Positions 37,136 to 48,233 of a DNA stretch of 64,000 bases are shown here, piece by piece. The first letter of the stretch is position 1. Each line of letters opens with the position of its first letter. This DNA comes from Rostratula benghalensis (taxonomy: Eukaryota; Chordata; Aves; Charadriiformes; Rostratulidae). Location of the stretch: contig VXAI01000193.1 of assembly GCA_013399305.1 (NCBI GenBank), positions 754,843 to 818,842 on the forward strand, read 5' to 3'. The position numbers were made by a program, and so were the translations under genes. The notes below the pieces were generated by a model that saw nothing but the letters and a program-made list of their open reading frames with translations, did not search any database and had not been told where the DNA came from.

Positions 37136-37845
37136 AAAGGTACATAACTACAAGTTGTGTAGGTATTGTCTTTCAAGCAAGCACCAAATGACAAGGCAAA
37201 GATGGGAAACATCAAAACACCACCACACGATGCAGTCATCCAAAAGGCTAAGAAACATCAGGAGATGGGGCTTTTCTAAAACTTGCTACAGATAGTAAAT
37301 AGGTGTTAAAAATCAATCTGACATTAGGAATTTAACATTTCAGTTAGAATGGTTCCCACAAACACTATTCTATTCTATTTTAAAATCTGATTTAAAATCT
37401 CACCATCTCAAACTTAAAGACCTGTTCACACCGCAGTTTCACTGAGTGGTCCCATCAAAAGCTAATCTTACCCCTGAAAGATTACAGATCTGTGCATGAC
37501 ATACTTCACCTCTCCAGAGCGTATTTATAGCTCAGGGTGGTAATACACTTTGTAGTCTTTTTTTTTTTTTTTTTCTTTTCTCCCCAATTATTATAATGGT
37601 TCCTTGCAAAGAAGGAATTATAATTAGCTCTACCTTACAAAAGTTACGGCAATGGCAAATCAAAAGATTTGTACAAGATTAAAAATAGTAATAAGAGAAT
37701 TATCCCCTTCCAAGTGCAAAGGGCAAACCTACTGAATTCAATCATGTGGCTGTGCAAAGACACCAGATTTATCAGGTAATGTCCTTGTAAACCGACCATA
37801 GAGTTTTAAGTCTTCAGTCTATAAGATATAACCTAGTATCACAGA
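37136..37845 (-). other. Intron between two minus-orientation CR1 copies
   Basis: Contains a T17 run at 37558-37574. Otherwise nothing recognised. Confidence 0.55.
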
Positions 37846-38042
37846 ATTACAGACTGAAATGGGGTTGGAAGGGACCTCTGGAGATCATCTAGTCCTACCC
37901 TTTGCCAATGCAGGTCTGCCTAAAGCAGGTTGCACAGGAATGTCTCCAGAGATGGAGACTCCACCACCTCCCTGGGCAGCCTGTTCCAATGCTCTGCCCA
38001 CCCTCAAAGCAAAGTTCCTCCTCATGTTTAGATGGAGTATGT
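37846..38042 (-). mobile_element. CR1 LINE 3' fragment, minus orientation
   Basis: The plus strand shows GGGTTGGAAGGGACCTCTGG, AGATCATCTAGTCCTACCCT and CCACCTCCCTGGGCAGCCTG, then AAGTTCCTCCTCATGTTTAG. It belongs with the copies at 3597-4245 and 10645-11069. Confidence 0.9.
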
Positions 38043-41000
38043 TTCATTATTAAAACTTTGTATGTGAGTGTATCACCTGCTGCTCCAGCCATGTGTTAAT
38101 AGAGTCAGAAATGACTCATCATTATATCAGAAAAGCTTCAGCATCCAGACCAAGAAACTAAGCCTGCTACTGGGATCACAGCTTTTCGTTGCCGTCACAC
38201 AAGATCTGTGACTTTCAGGAAAATAAGTAAAAAGGAATCAGGAAGAAAGGGTAAACAAACAGTTTCTTTACAGAAAGAAAAAGTTATGGACAGTCATCCC
38301 AAGCCCTTTTTCACCTTAAAGTGGCCTATAAAGTGTCACGTTTAGATTCACTCAAGGGCCAGTAATGTATACATTATCTGGGTTTATGCATCTGTATGAA
38401 CCTGCTGAACTGAACACTTACAAGGTCCAGAGCAGGAAAAGGCTTTAACCTGAGATTTTTGTGTTTCCTTACCAGGTAAGACACACGGTTTTCCACTTCA
38501 ATAAATTAATATTTTAGTACCAGTTTAATCAACTATAGGAAATCATATACCAAAAAGGCAGCCTACTGCCTCACAGGACACCTAGCCAAAGGGATCCTGG
38601 TATTTCCAAAACGTGAGACAATTTAGCAGATCAGAAGGTATTTAAAACCAAATAAGCTACGGATCAATAATTCTTACACAAGTGTAGGAATGAGGGAAAA
38701 GGAGACTTAACTAAAAATGAAACACAAGCAAACAGCAAAAAAAGGGTTGGGGTGTAACAGCTTCTATTTTTCCTGAACCCTCTTCCACTTCTGCAATCCA
38801 AGACCACCAGACCTCCTCATGAAATGGCTCCTCAGCTACGGGGACATCAACTTTTAACAGCCTGTGAGCAACTCCATACAAGCTAGGAAAAATACCCTGA
38901 TTTCATCTAACAGGCAGCCAGTTGTGTGGTTTTCTTTCTTTTACATCACTCACATTTTTTGAGCTGTACTGTATAATGTGATTTTTATTAAAAAACCCAC
39001 ATTCCTTTTATCTTAACCCGACTTAAGGAGAATTTCAAGGCAATTTAAAGGAAGGCCTGGGTACGGAGGTAGAGGACAGCATCTCAGCCTGTTTTCCAGG
39101 GTATTCCAGGAAGGTGGTTCATAGCATGAGTCACTGCAAGCCTCATTGGTAACCATAATGAGGGAAGTCCCGTGCCATTTAAAATACTTGGGAAAACACC
39201 TGCATTTCCAAAGAGTTTAACAGGCAACATATACTTGTATCAACAAGAATGGCATATATTCAGAAGAGGAGTCATTCCTCAGTCCATTACTTACAGACCA
39301 AACAGACTTTTCTAGATTTATGATAGAATTCTTGGTCCAGCCTGACATTACAATATAAACTGATATTAATTTAAAATCTGAGTTTCTCGGATGTATATTT
39401 CCCTCACCTTTATTCACCTACTTAATGTCTGTGACATCTCCTCTCCTTTGTCAGTTTATGTCTCTCCTGCTTCTGCACTCCTGCCTCTCCTCCCTGTATA
39501 TTTTGTTTCTTGCAATGATTTCAGTGGTTTAATTGCTTTTCAGCACCATATGATTAACTAGAAAATAATTTCTCTGTCTTATCTCTACCTTTTTGAAAGC
39601 TCAAAAATAACAGCTGCACTCAGAGCTGACAAATGGAGCTGATGATGGCAGTCCTTCCACCAGGCTCCGGCCGAGTGACCGATGGGGTGAGAACCATGTC
39701 AGGATGCGGACACAGGGGTCTCTGCTGAGCACAGCCCAGCAGTCCAAACCCCAATTCATAAAGCTCTCCAGAACTACCTGCCTTGAAACACATTTTCAGG
39801 AAGCTTAAAAGAAAAATAAAACCTGCGGTCCTTTTGTTTTCACTAAAATATTTCATACCATTACTCAGAAGTAATCGCTCCTAGGCTCCAGCACCAACTC
39901 TACCCACAAGGTGGCTGTGCTTTTCCATCTCTCCATACATGACACAGCACACTGTTCAGACTGATATGTGGCTTTCTGAGTTGGTAAGCAAAGAAAAAAC
40001 AATATACAGTAGGAAACTAAAGCTCTTATTGACTAGGAAAGGGATGAACAAAGTGAGCTTACATCCAGGCAAAGGGCAGGCTTTGCCCTCTGCAGTTTGT
40101 CTCCTTCAGTTTTTAAATTAAATCCTGATTGTGAGATTTTGGAAATACTACTTGTAATACCACTGGAAAAGTAAGCAGGGTTTAAGAGCTAAGGACTAGT
40201 GGAGAAGCAGTGCCCTGCAGTTGAAAGATGGGCTCTACCATTCTCCTTTTTTACTTTCTATTTTCTTGTTTCCTTCTGGAAATCAAGGCCACTCCTGACT
40301 TTGATTGTTAACAGCTAGGAAGCTTGTGTTCATACCTAGGTTAGTGCAAAACTGTATCAAATATAAAAGGTAAATCCCACCGGCATTAAAAACAAATACA
40401 GTTGCTACATCTCCAAGAAGCCTTCTTTCTATAAATTCTGACGTTATGTCACTAAAAAGAGCTGATTGCCCTTGGCAACTAAGGCCCGTTTGCTACATAT
40501 TCCTTTCTTCCAACAACTGGTGAAACACTCAGTTGGGTCAGTGAAAAGCATCTACCTCTAGCATTCAGATTTTGCAAATTTAAGTACATTTGAAAAAACA
40601 TATTTTTCTTAGCATTTGAAGAGGGTGAATTTCAAATTATAGCTACCACTTTAACAGCAAAAATGCTAAAATTCCGTCAATTTTTTTGGCAGGCTCATAG
40701 CAATTGGGCACATGTTCATGCAAGGTGCTCTCCCAAGTCTGGCTGCAAGTCTAAGTCAACTGTCTTGATCAACTGGGTCTTGTTTAATTGGCTAAGTACT
40801 AAAAATCAGAGAGAAGATGAAGAGCAAAGGAACAGGTGGAAACCACTGTTGACCTTAAGAAAATGCATAATGAAGTAAGTCCAGGGGAAAAGCCTTCATG
40901 TATGGGAAATTAGCTTACAGGCAAGTGTGAAGTGGAAGATTGACGAACAATAAACACACAGGATAGAATACAACATTTACAGAGCCGTAAAAATGCTAAG

Positions 41001-42744
41001 TTGGAGAGGTCTTTTTATAATTATAAACTATGCAGCCATATTTCAGAACTAATTGAACTCTGAAGAATTAAATTATAATAGAAGCCAATTAGAAGAACAA
41101 ACTCTTCGAGCAGACAATTCAATCAGGTTACCAATATTACAGTTAGAAGAGGCAAATTTAGACCCTTCCATCTCAAGATAAAAGTACAGTTAATGAAGTG
41201 AATAGATGATTACTTTTCACACACTAATTACACAGGTTTGAATTTCATGTGAATCACTCTGCAAAGGAACACTGAGGTACATTCAGCACCTCTTTCAGCT
41301 GCTGACCATAGGGGCAATCCTGATTCTTCTCATGGCAAAGTACTGCATATAGTCATTAAGTACAATACCCACACCAGTATTTGTGTAAACATCTCTCATC
41401 TTATACACGTGGGCATGATGTAGACATTGGTACTTCAAGCATACCTTCAGTTTAGAGCCTTGCCCATGAGGAATCATGATCCATAGGTCTTTGTAACCAC
41501 CACATGCTATAGTTGACTGCAGAGATAGAAACAAATCTCAGGTTTATCCTCTAAATTCAGTAACTGCAATGGAATTTCACTATATATTTTTTTTTTAAAT
41601 AAAATATTGTCCTTCCATCCCAATTAAAAATAACATACAGTCACATGTTTCTACTTAGGAAGGAACACTGGAAAACCTGATAAATATTACACGTTGCTTT
41701 CTCCAGTATCCCAGTTCTGATGTTCAATGCCACAAGGGGTGTACCTATCTTTTTCACTATTTGTAAAATGTTCAGGGAAGAAGTGAATCACCTCTACATA
41801 AACAGGGTGCGGTGAATTCTTTCCACTTCAGAAGGAATTTTTCCATAACTGAAAGGTAACCGGTGGAAGAATGCAGCACCATTTGCTACCCTCTGTATCT
41901 TGTTTAGAGGTTCTCAATAAACTTGTCTTTTTAACTGAAGTCCTGGCCATGAGGCCATTTGATTTAATCAGGAATAAACAAAATGCTGTATCTAAGCCTC
42001 ATCATCTGTTTTTCTAATGAGGTCTGTCTGTGGCTGCCCTGGAAGTGGACAGAGTGAATGCCATCAGCAAAATAGATGAAAATATCCCATATGACAGCTT
42101 GAGAAGCAAGGCTTCGGAAAAATAATTTAAGGATGATGAGATTATTGCACAGGCCTGCTGCAGCATTACTGCTCTTTCAAAGGCTTTATGTAAAAGGCTT
42201 GTGGCATAAAGAAAATATTACTGCACACATTATAAAGAAATGACACCTCTTCATATGCAAACATTAGAAATGGCTACAGTTCTATGCAGCATTATAGTAA
42301 TCAAAATTAAAACATATTCCTAGTCACTAGTAATAAAATGGACCGAAGCCCACAGGGATACACGATTGGATCTGGGTCCCAACATTAATAGCCCTTTTCA
42401 CTAACAGTAGGAAAATAAAAGGGCGTGAAATAAGACAGCAGAATTTACAACTGTCCATCTGATTTCTGTGACTGAATACTACTTTTATTATCTGTAAGGA
42501 ATACCAAAAGCACCATTACATGACAACAAACATTACTAACAACTCTAGCTCCCTACTGCACTTAAACCCAAACACAAATTGTGTTTACTGCAGTAAGAAT
42601 GAAGTATGTGCTTAAATGCCCCCATGAAGTGTGGACCATAAAACTTGGTTCTTCATCTCACTTCCTGTCCTGTATTCAGTATTTTATACCACATTCTGTG
42701 CTACTTGGATTCAGAGGAGTTGTGGAGTCACAGTTCTTGGAAAT
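38043..42744 (-). other. TULP4 upstream intron block
   Basis: 4.7 kb without a recognised gene or repeat. It holds the candidate 72-bp exon at 41445-41516. The stretch 42120-42310 is AT-rich with several short homeobox-like and octamer-like words and resembles conserved intronic non-coding DNA, but that is only an impression. Confidence 0.45.
41445..41516 (-). other. Candidate cryptic or alternative exon (72 bp, phase 0)
   Basis: On the minus strand a good acceptor (TTTGTTTCTATCTCTGCAG) precedes 24 open codons, encoding STIACGGYKDLWIMIPHGQG then SKLK. A plausible donor (CTGAAG then GTATGC) follows. Both ends are phase 0, matching the two known TULP4 exons, so inclusion would keep the frame. 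The open frame runs on past the donor to 41295. I do not recognise the peptide and it is not part of TULP4 as I remember it. Chance occurrence in a 55-kb intron is quite possible. Confidence 0.2.
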
Positions 42745-42862
42745 GCTCAAAACTTGACTGGATACAGTCATGATCTGCTCTGGCTGATACTCCTTTGGGA
42801 AGAGGGGTTGGATCAGCCGATCTCCAGAGGTTCCTTTAAACCTTGATTATTCTGTGATTCTG
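42745..42862 (+). mobile_element. CR1 LINE 3' tail, plus orientation, degraded
   Basis: GGGTTGGATCAGCCGATCTC, CAGAGGTTCCTTTAAACCTT and TATTCTGTGATTCTGT form the CR1 end with several substitutions. It appears older than the other copies. Confidence 0.8.
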
Positions 42863-42930
42863 TACAGTTACAGATTTGGGTAAAGTCAGGAGAAAGAGGC
42901 TTTATCCCATTCAACCATTGGTGTTAGAGT

Positions 42931-42948
42931 GGGGTGGGGTAGGGTGGG
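42931..42948 (+). other. Short-loop G-quadruplex motif
   Basis: GGGGTGGGGTAGGGTGGG has four runs of at least three G separated by loops of 1, 2 and 1 nt, the pattern expected to fold most stably. It is on the strand opposite to TULP4 transcription and is followed by a T run. Confidence 0.9.
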
Positions 42949-45581
42949 TTTTTTTCCAAAAATATAAACAGACACAAAGAAAACCAGGAGAGCCACTCTC
43001 CCCCATTATAAGCATATACATAATTATACATTTCATGTTCATACACACAAATATGAAGTAGTTTGATTTTGGCATGGTTAACATTATTTTGCAGAGTTTT
43101 CTTCATTGTTAAAACATCCCATGTATTTTTATATCAGAACTGCCAAACCTTCTATACTACTAGAAAAGATATACCTATATATACTGAAAATATCTGAAAA
43201 GGGTTTTATTTTTTTTATCAGTAAAACTCCTGATTTTTTATTTCTGATAAGCTGCAGTCAAATACAAGCCAGACAATATTCCAGAGAAAATCCTGCTTTG
43301 TTAATGTCTCAGGCAGTTTGTACTTTTCATGAAAGTTTGAAAGAGCACCAATTACAGAGTTCTCTAATGCCATCAATAACAAAAGGGAGGACAAATGGGA
43401 TTATATATCTGTAAAAACATTCTTAAATATATTAGAAGGAGGGGAGCATTAAACATCCTTTACCATGGGGTACTTCAGAATATATAAATGAAAAAAAATA
43501 GCAATATTCTGCTCACTTCTCTCCTACATTATCTTAGAAAGCAAGGTCCAGTTAAGGTCAGTAGCCTCCTCAGAAAAAACCTTGTTACAGAACAGCCTTT
43601 AACATGACTGGGTTTGACAGAGCTCACATCAGACATACACAACGTTAAGGCTTTAACATGACCCAAAGGGCACCATAGCACTTTTCCTCCTCTCCCAGTT
43701 CCTGATCTGTAAGATTGTGAAGCCACAGTCAGAATGGGCATTTCTGACCTGGGGTTGCCCTAACCTCTGCTCCGCTTGTCCTGTGCATGTCAGTCACATA
43801 ACACCAATGCATCAACCACTTATACACATTGTATCTATTACTCAGAGAGTGTTGTCAACTCACTTGCATGCCAACATCAAGACTCTAACTTCAGTGCCTG
43901 CGCATGGTCCACAACAAGCAATATATTCCCTACAGCAATGTCCCCATATGGTTATATTCTACACTCTAAATTTAATTTTCTAAAGTCAAAACATGCAAAT
44001 GTTAACAGAAATCTCAGAAAACAAGGATTTTTCAAAGGCCTGATGCAAGATGAAATTTTTATACAACATTGTTCCTAGTCAGACCCTTAGTTCCAAGAGT
44101 CCCTTATGTCCCCTTAGATCTGAATGACACCGCTGAGTCAATCTAACTGTGGGCTGCTTCTGAAAGGAACGGTTCCGATCCAACCTCTTTTCCGAGCACT
44201 CACATAACCCCTGCTTCAGGGGTTAAACTAGCAGAAAACTATGAGAAATGAAAAATAAATTAAAAAAAAAAAGAGAGAGAGAGAGAAAAAAAACAACTGA
44301 AGGAAGAAAAAAAGCCTGCTTTTTTTGGCTATAACCAGTCACTGGGTTGGCATCACCACACTGCAGACCATATCTTGTCTTATAGTCACGATGACTCTTG
44401 CCTACATCTCTTCAATCAGGGCTTGGAATTACATAGCTGAAAATATAAACACTAAAGGATTATAGAACGATGTATCTACCTCTTAAAATTAATTTTCCTA
44501 AAAACATTTTCTAACCAATTATTTAACCCTGGATGTACATTTTATTTTGTCACACTTTGTCCTCAGGATTTTTATTTCAACATCCGCATGCACTACTGAA
44601 GTTCCATCACAGATTAAATTCAGGCAAGAAAATCAGTAGGAGGAGGTGCATAGTAGTGATGATAATTATGGGTTAAACTACAGTTGATCTACCAAGCTCC
44701 TAATAACATATAATCCATGTCTGAACTCATGAATACAATAACTGAAAGATGCCCCAAAGCCTGGAGTCCTTTCTAAACTCAACTGTCTGTGCATCTCGGA
44801 CCAAGAAACAGTCCTAAAGAACATATAACCTCAAATTCACATTTCTTGCCTGGTGACTTCATGACCCTAAAGAGGGAGGAGGGAAACTCTACTGAAACCA
44901 GAACTGTCCCAGTTCATGTTCCCATCCCACCAATGCAACCACCTTTGACACAGACAAGCCTCTACCATCCACTGTCCTACAGAGGTGGCTTCCCAGAAAA
45001 CGGTAGCTGTCAGAAGAATATAAGGTACCAGCTGAAAGGTACCCCTTTTGCTACCACTCTGCCTGTCAGGATTTCCAGAAGAGAAGAGGAAAAAAGTAGT
45101 AATAAAAAACTCACAACCTTTGGTCATCAAGGCAATGCTAAAGCAACTATTTTGCTCGCCTTTCACTTGGGTGAAACCATTGACTGATACATGGAAAATT
45201 GCAGCCATACACTGTCTGGCACCAATTCTTCATTTTCAGCAGCTCCATTTAAAGCAGCTGCTAATACACTTGATCAACTTCTCTATTACATGTGGTTTGT
45301 ACTGCATCTAAGCTGTTCATTTTCATTATCAGGAACATCTTTGACACATACATCCCCTAGTTAGCTTTGGGCTCCTCATTCCCCCTTATGATTACTTTCT
45401 CGCAGCACTGATTTCTACAGTTCCTCTGGGGACATTTTGCAAAAAACATCTACAGCCATGATCTGCCAACATTTCCTAAGCTGCCCTCAGAGAAGCCTAG
45501 CTACTCTTTCAGTCACAGTCTGTGGATATCCCAACATCTTCAGCACTTTTTATTAAAACCTATCCCTCTTCGGTACTGCAA
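42949..45581 (-). other. TULP4 upstream intron block
   Basis: No supported exon. A homopurine A11(GA)nA8 tract lies at 44262-44293. A plus-strand open frame at 44789-45187 (132 codons) has no recognisable content. Confidence 0.5.
44262..44293 (+). repeat. Homopurine tract with (GA)n core
   Basis: 32 uninterrupted purines: an A run, six or so GA units, then a second A run. Roughly mirror-symmetric, so triplex formation is conceivable. Confidence 0.9.
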
Positions 45582-45735
45582 CCACAGAACAGCTGAGGTG
45601 GGAAGGTATCTCTGAAGACCATCAAGTCCAACCCCCTGCTTAGAGCAGGGTCAGCTGAAGCAGGGTTCCAACAAGGGTACTCAGAGACTCTACAGTCTCT
45701 GTGCACAACATCTTCCAGTGCTTGACCAACCAAGT
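45582..45735 (-). mobile_element. CR1 LINE 3' fragment, minus orientation
   Basis: ACCACAGAACAGCTGAGGTG, ATCAAGTCCAACCCCCTGCT, TAGAGCAGGGTCAGCTGAAG and the later CATCTTCCAGTGCTTGACCA match an inverted CR1 end. The left tail is degraded. Confidence 0.8.
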
Positions 45736-47152
45736 GGGAATGGAAACACAAAATTGTGCTGCAATATCCAGAGGGCTAACTTCACAGTGAGGAGGAGGAA
45801 CAGTATGCACTGACAGCAGAGTTATTAAACAGCAGTAGGTGGATATGTTCATTAAAAATGTTATTGCAAGCTTTGATGGACTCAAAATACTCCACATTCA
45901 CTGTGCTGCTTTTTATGTGCCACGCATTTCATCCTGCAAATAGTTCATCATATTTTAGCTTTAAACCTCTGAAGTCTCACTGAAATAAGCTATGCATAAA
46001 GTGTTTCCAGGATCTAATTATCTTTCTGCTTATCTTTTTCTTGTCAACATCATTCCTGCATTTTTTCATTCCTACAAAAAAAACCCTTTATATGCTACAG
46101 AAAAATGGTGTAGTATATCCAGCCTTTTTACCCAAACCATGTTTTCTTGTTACCCATCCAAACAGTAGATATTAACTAGTTTCTATCTTCAGTTCTAAAC
46201 TCGGAAGGCTGGAAGGAATACAAATATATTTGGTTTTACCTTTTGCTTATCGTTATGCTGAGGCAGATTGCTATTTGCCAAAAGGTAAAAGGAAAGACGA
46301 AATTAAGTGGGAGATGTCACACAAATGGAAGAGATAACAGACCGTGAAGTACACTAGGCAAAAAACCAACTCTACACATAGCATGCCAGCTTCCTCAGAA
46401 ACATTTTTATCAGATGACCTTTCTCCATTATATATTAAATCCTACAGTCAATAACCACTTTTAATATGAACCAATATGCAAAACACAGGGGGCTATACAA
46501 CAAGCATTATTTCTAGAGGTTTACTATTGCAAGTACTGCATGGGAAGTTATAAAAAATTTTACCCATTAAACAGATTCAGAGCAGTAAAAAGCAAAAAAA
46601 TGTTGACTGTGCCTTTAAACTAATGTATAATAATGCAAGTATTGGAAAATGCCAGCCACTTAAATTGCTTACATTCTCATTTGCCTCATTACATATTTTT
46701 AGTATTCTTTGCTACAAGACAAAATAGTATCATTCAGAATGTATTGCAAATAATACCTGTCACAAAATTCCGTTTCAGAGTACAGCACTCAACTTTTAAA
46801 AGTTAGATAAATCCAGAAAAAAAAATATCTCCAAACTAAAAGAAAGTTTGTCTCCCCCAAAGAGGAGACATACCCTGTTCTTGCTTCTTAGAGTAGTAAT
46901 ACCTTTCTCTGATCACCTGATTTTCCTGTTGGCCAGGCAGGTACTCAGGGACTTACAATCTTCCCGTCTGCCTGCTGAGCTCATGTCATGACCACAATTT
47001 TCTCATTGAGCCTTTTTCTTCTTCTGACCTCCTTTGCACAATTTTTGGTTACAAACTGCTTACACAGCCAATTCACACAAGTTCCCTTTTACAAAGCATG
47101 GCTCTGTCTTACTCTGAGTTTATAGAAACTTTGTTTCTATATCCACAGGCAA
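45736..47152 (-). other. TULP4 upstream intron block
   Basis: AT-rich, no recognised exon or repeat. Confidence 0.5.
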
Positions 47153-47222
47153 ATTATAGAATAGAATCATTCTGTTGGGAAAAGACCCTTGGGATCACCC
47201 AGTCCAACCATCAGTTCATTCA
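47153..47222 (-). mobile_element. CR1 LINE 3' tail, minus orientation
   Basis: ATTATAGAATAGAATCATTC, then GTTGGGAAAAGACCCTTGGG and ATCACCCAGTCCAACCATCA. Only the terminal ~70 bp remain. Confidence 0.88.
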
Positions 47223-48219
47223 TTATGGCTGAAGCAAAATTCTTATCCATCTTTTACAAAATGAAGAAGAATATTTGAGGACAGACAGCCTTAATTCTAA
47301 CATTAATTCTCAATCTCTTGTTTTCATATCCTTGCATTCTTTTCAAATACATACTTTTGTTTTCCTTCATTTTTGTTTCCTCATTTATTTTTTGCTACAG
47401 TAAAATACAAAGCTGTTCTCTCATGACACAATGGATCATGACAACAGCAGAGAAACCCTGGGAAAGTAAAAACCCTGAGTCCATCTGATTTTAGGTATGG
47501 AGAGAATGCCATGTGAAGACCACATAATGAGGTGTGTAGATGTAATTAGGAACATTTCTGTGCCACCAAATTTCAAAATTACAAACAGAACTGTAGATTG
47601 AAAAGTGCAAGGCACTGAAAATCAATTTAACGGAGCCCACACTTCAGATCACTGAACACAGCAGCAGTACAGCTCCTCTAAGACCCAAATATGCAAGTAA
47701 CTATCTGCAGGTTTGGCTGAAATCTTAGCCTCTAAGGCAGAATCTTCCCCCCACCCCCACTCTTTCTTTCCATCAATTTTCTGCAGGGAGAAAAAAAAAA
47801 AAATAATCTGTATCCAAGTCATGAAAAGAAAGTCCTTCCACCAAAATATTTCCTGCCATTTGGGCAGTGTTTGCACACAGGAAATCAGCAAAGTTTAGTA
47901 GCAAAAATGCAGGCATTTACCACTCTATTCTTTTTCACAACTGAAATTTTCTAGCAAATCAAAGTCTTTATATGGTTCAGATCACATATGACCATTAGTC
48001 TCAGTATCATAAATGCAGTGCTTCCACCTCCTGGGGCAGTTAGCTTGGCCTTTACAAACAGAGATTTTTTTCAGATAATCCCTATCATGGACATTATGAT
48101 TTAGCCACACAGCATTAACCCAGATGTATCTGTCTGGATTGATTCTAAAAATGTTTTTGACCCCTTACTCTCCCATATAAAAAGATCTTAAGGATCACAT
48201 TCAGGAAGAAAGATAGCAC

Positions 48220-48233
48220 ATTTGCATGCAAAT
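48220..48233. promoter_or_regulatory. Palindromic octamer (POU-type) site
   Basis: ATTTGCATGCAAAT is a perfect 14-bp palindrome containing the octamer ATTTGCAT and its complement ATGCAAAT overlapping by two bases. POU-domain proteins bind the octamer. Whether this site is used is unknown. Confidence 0.4.

Noticed and set aside
44789..45187. 132-codon open frame on the plus strand
   Set aside because: No recognisable domain, ordinary intronic composition and antisense to the gene. This length is expected by chance in a window this size.
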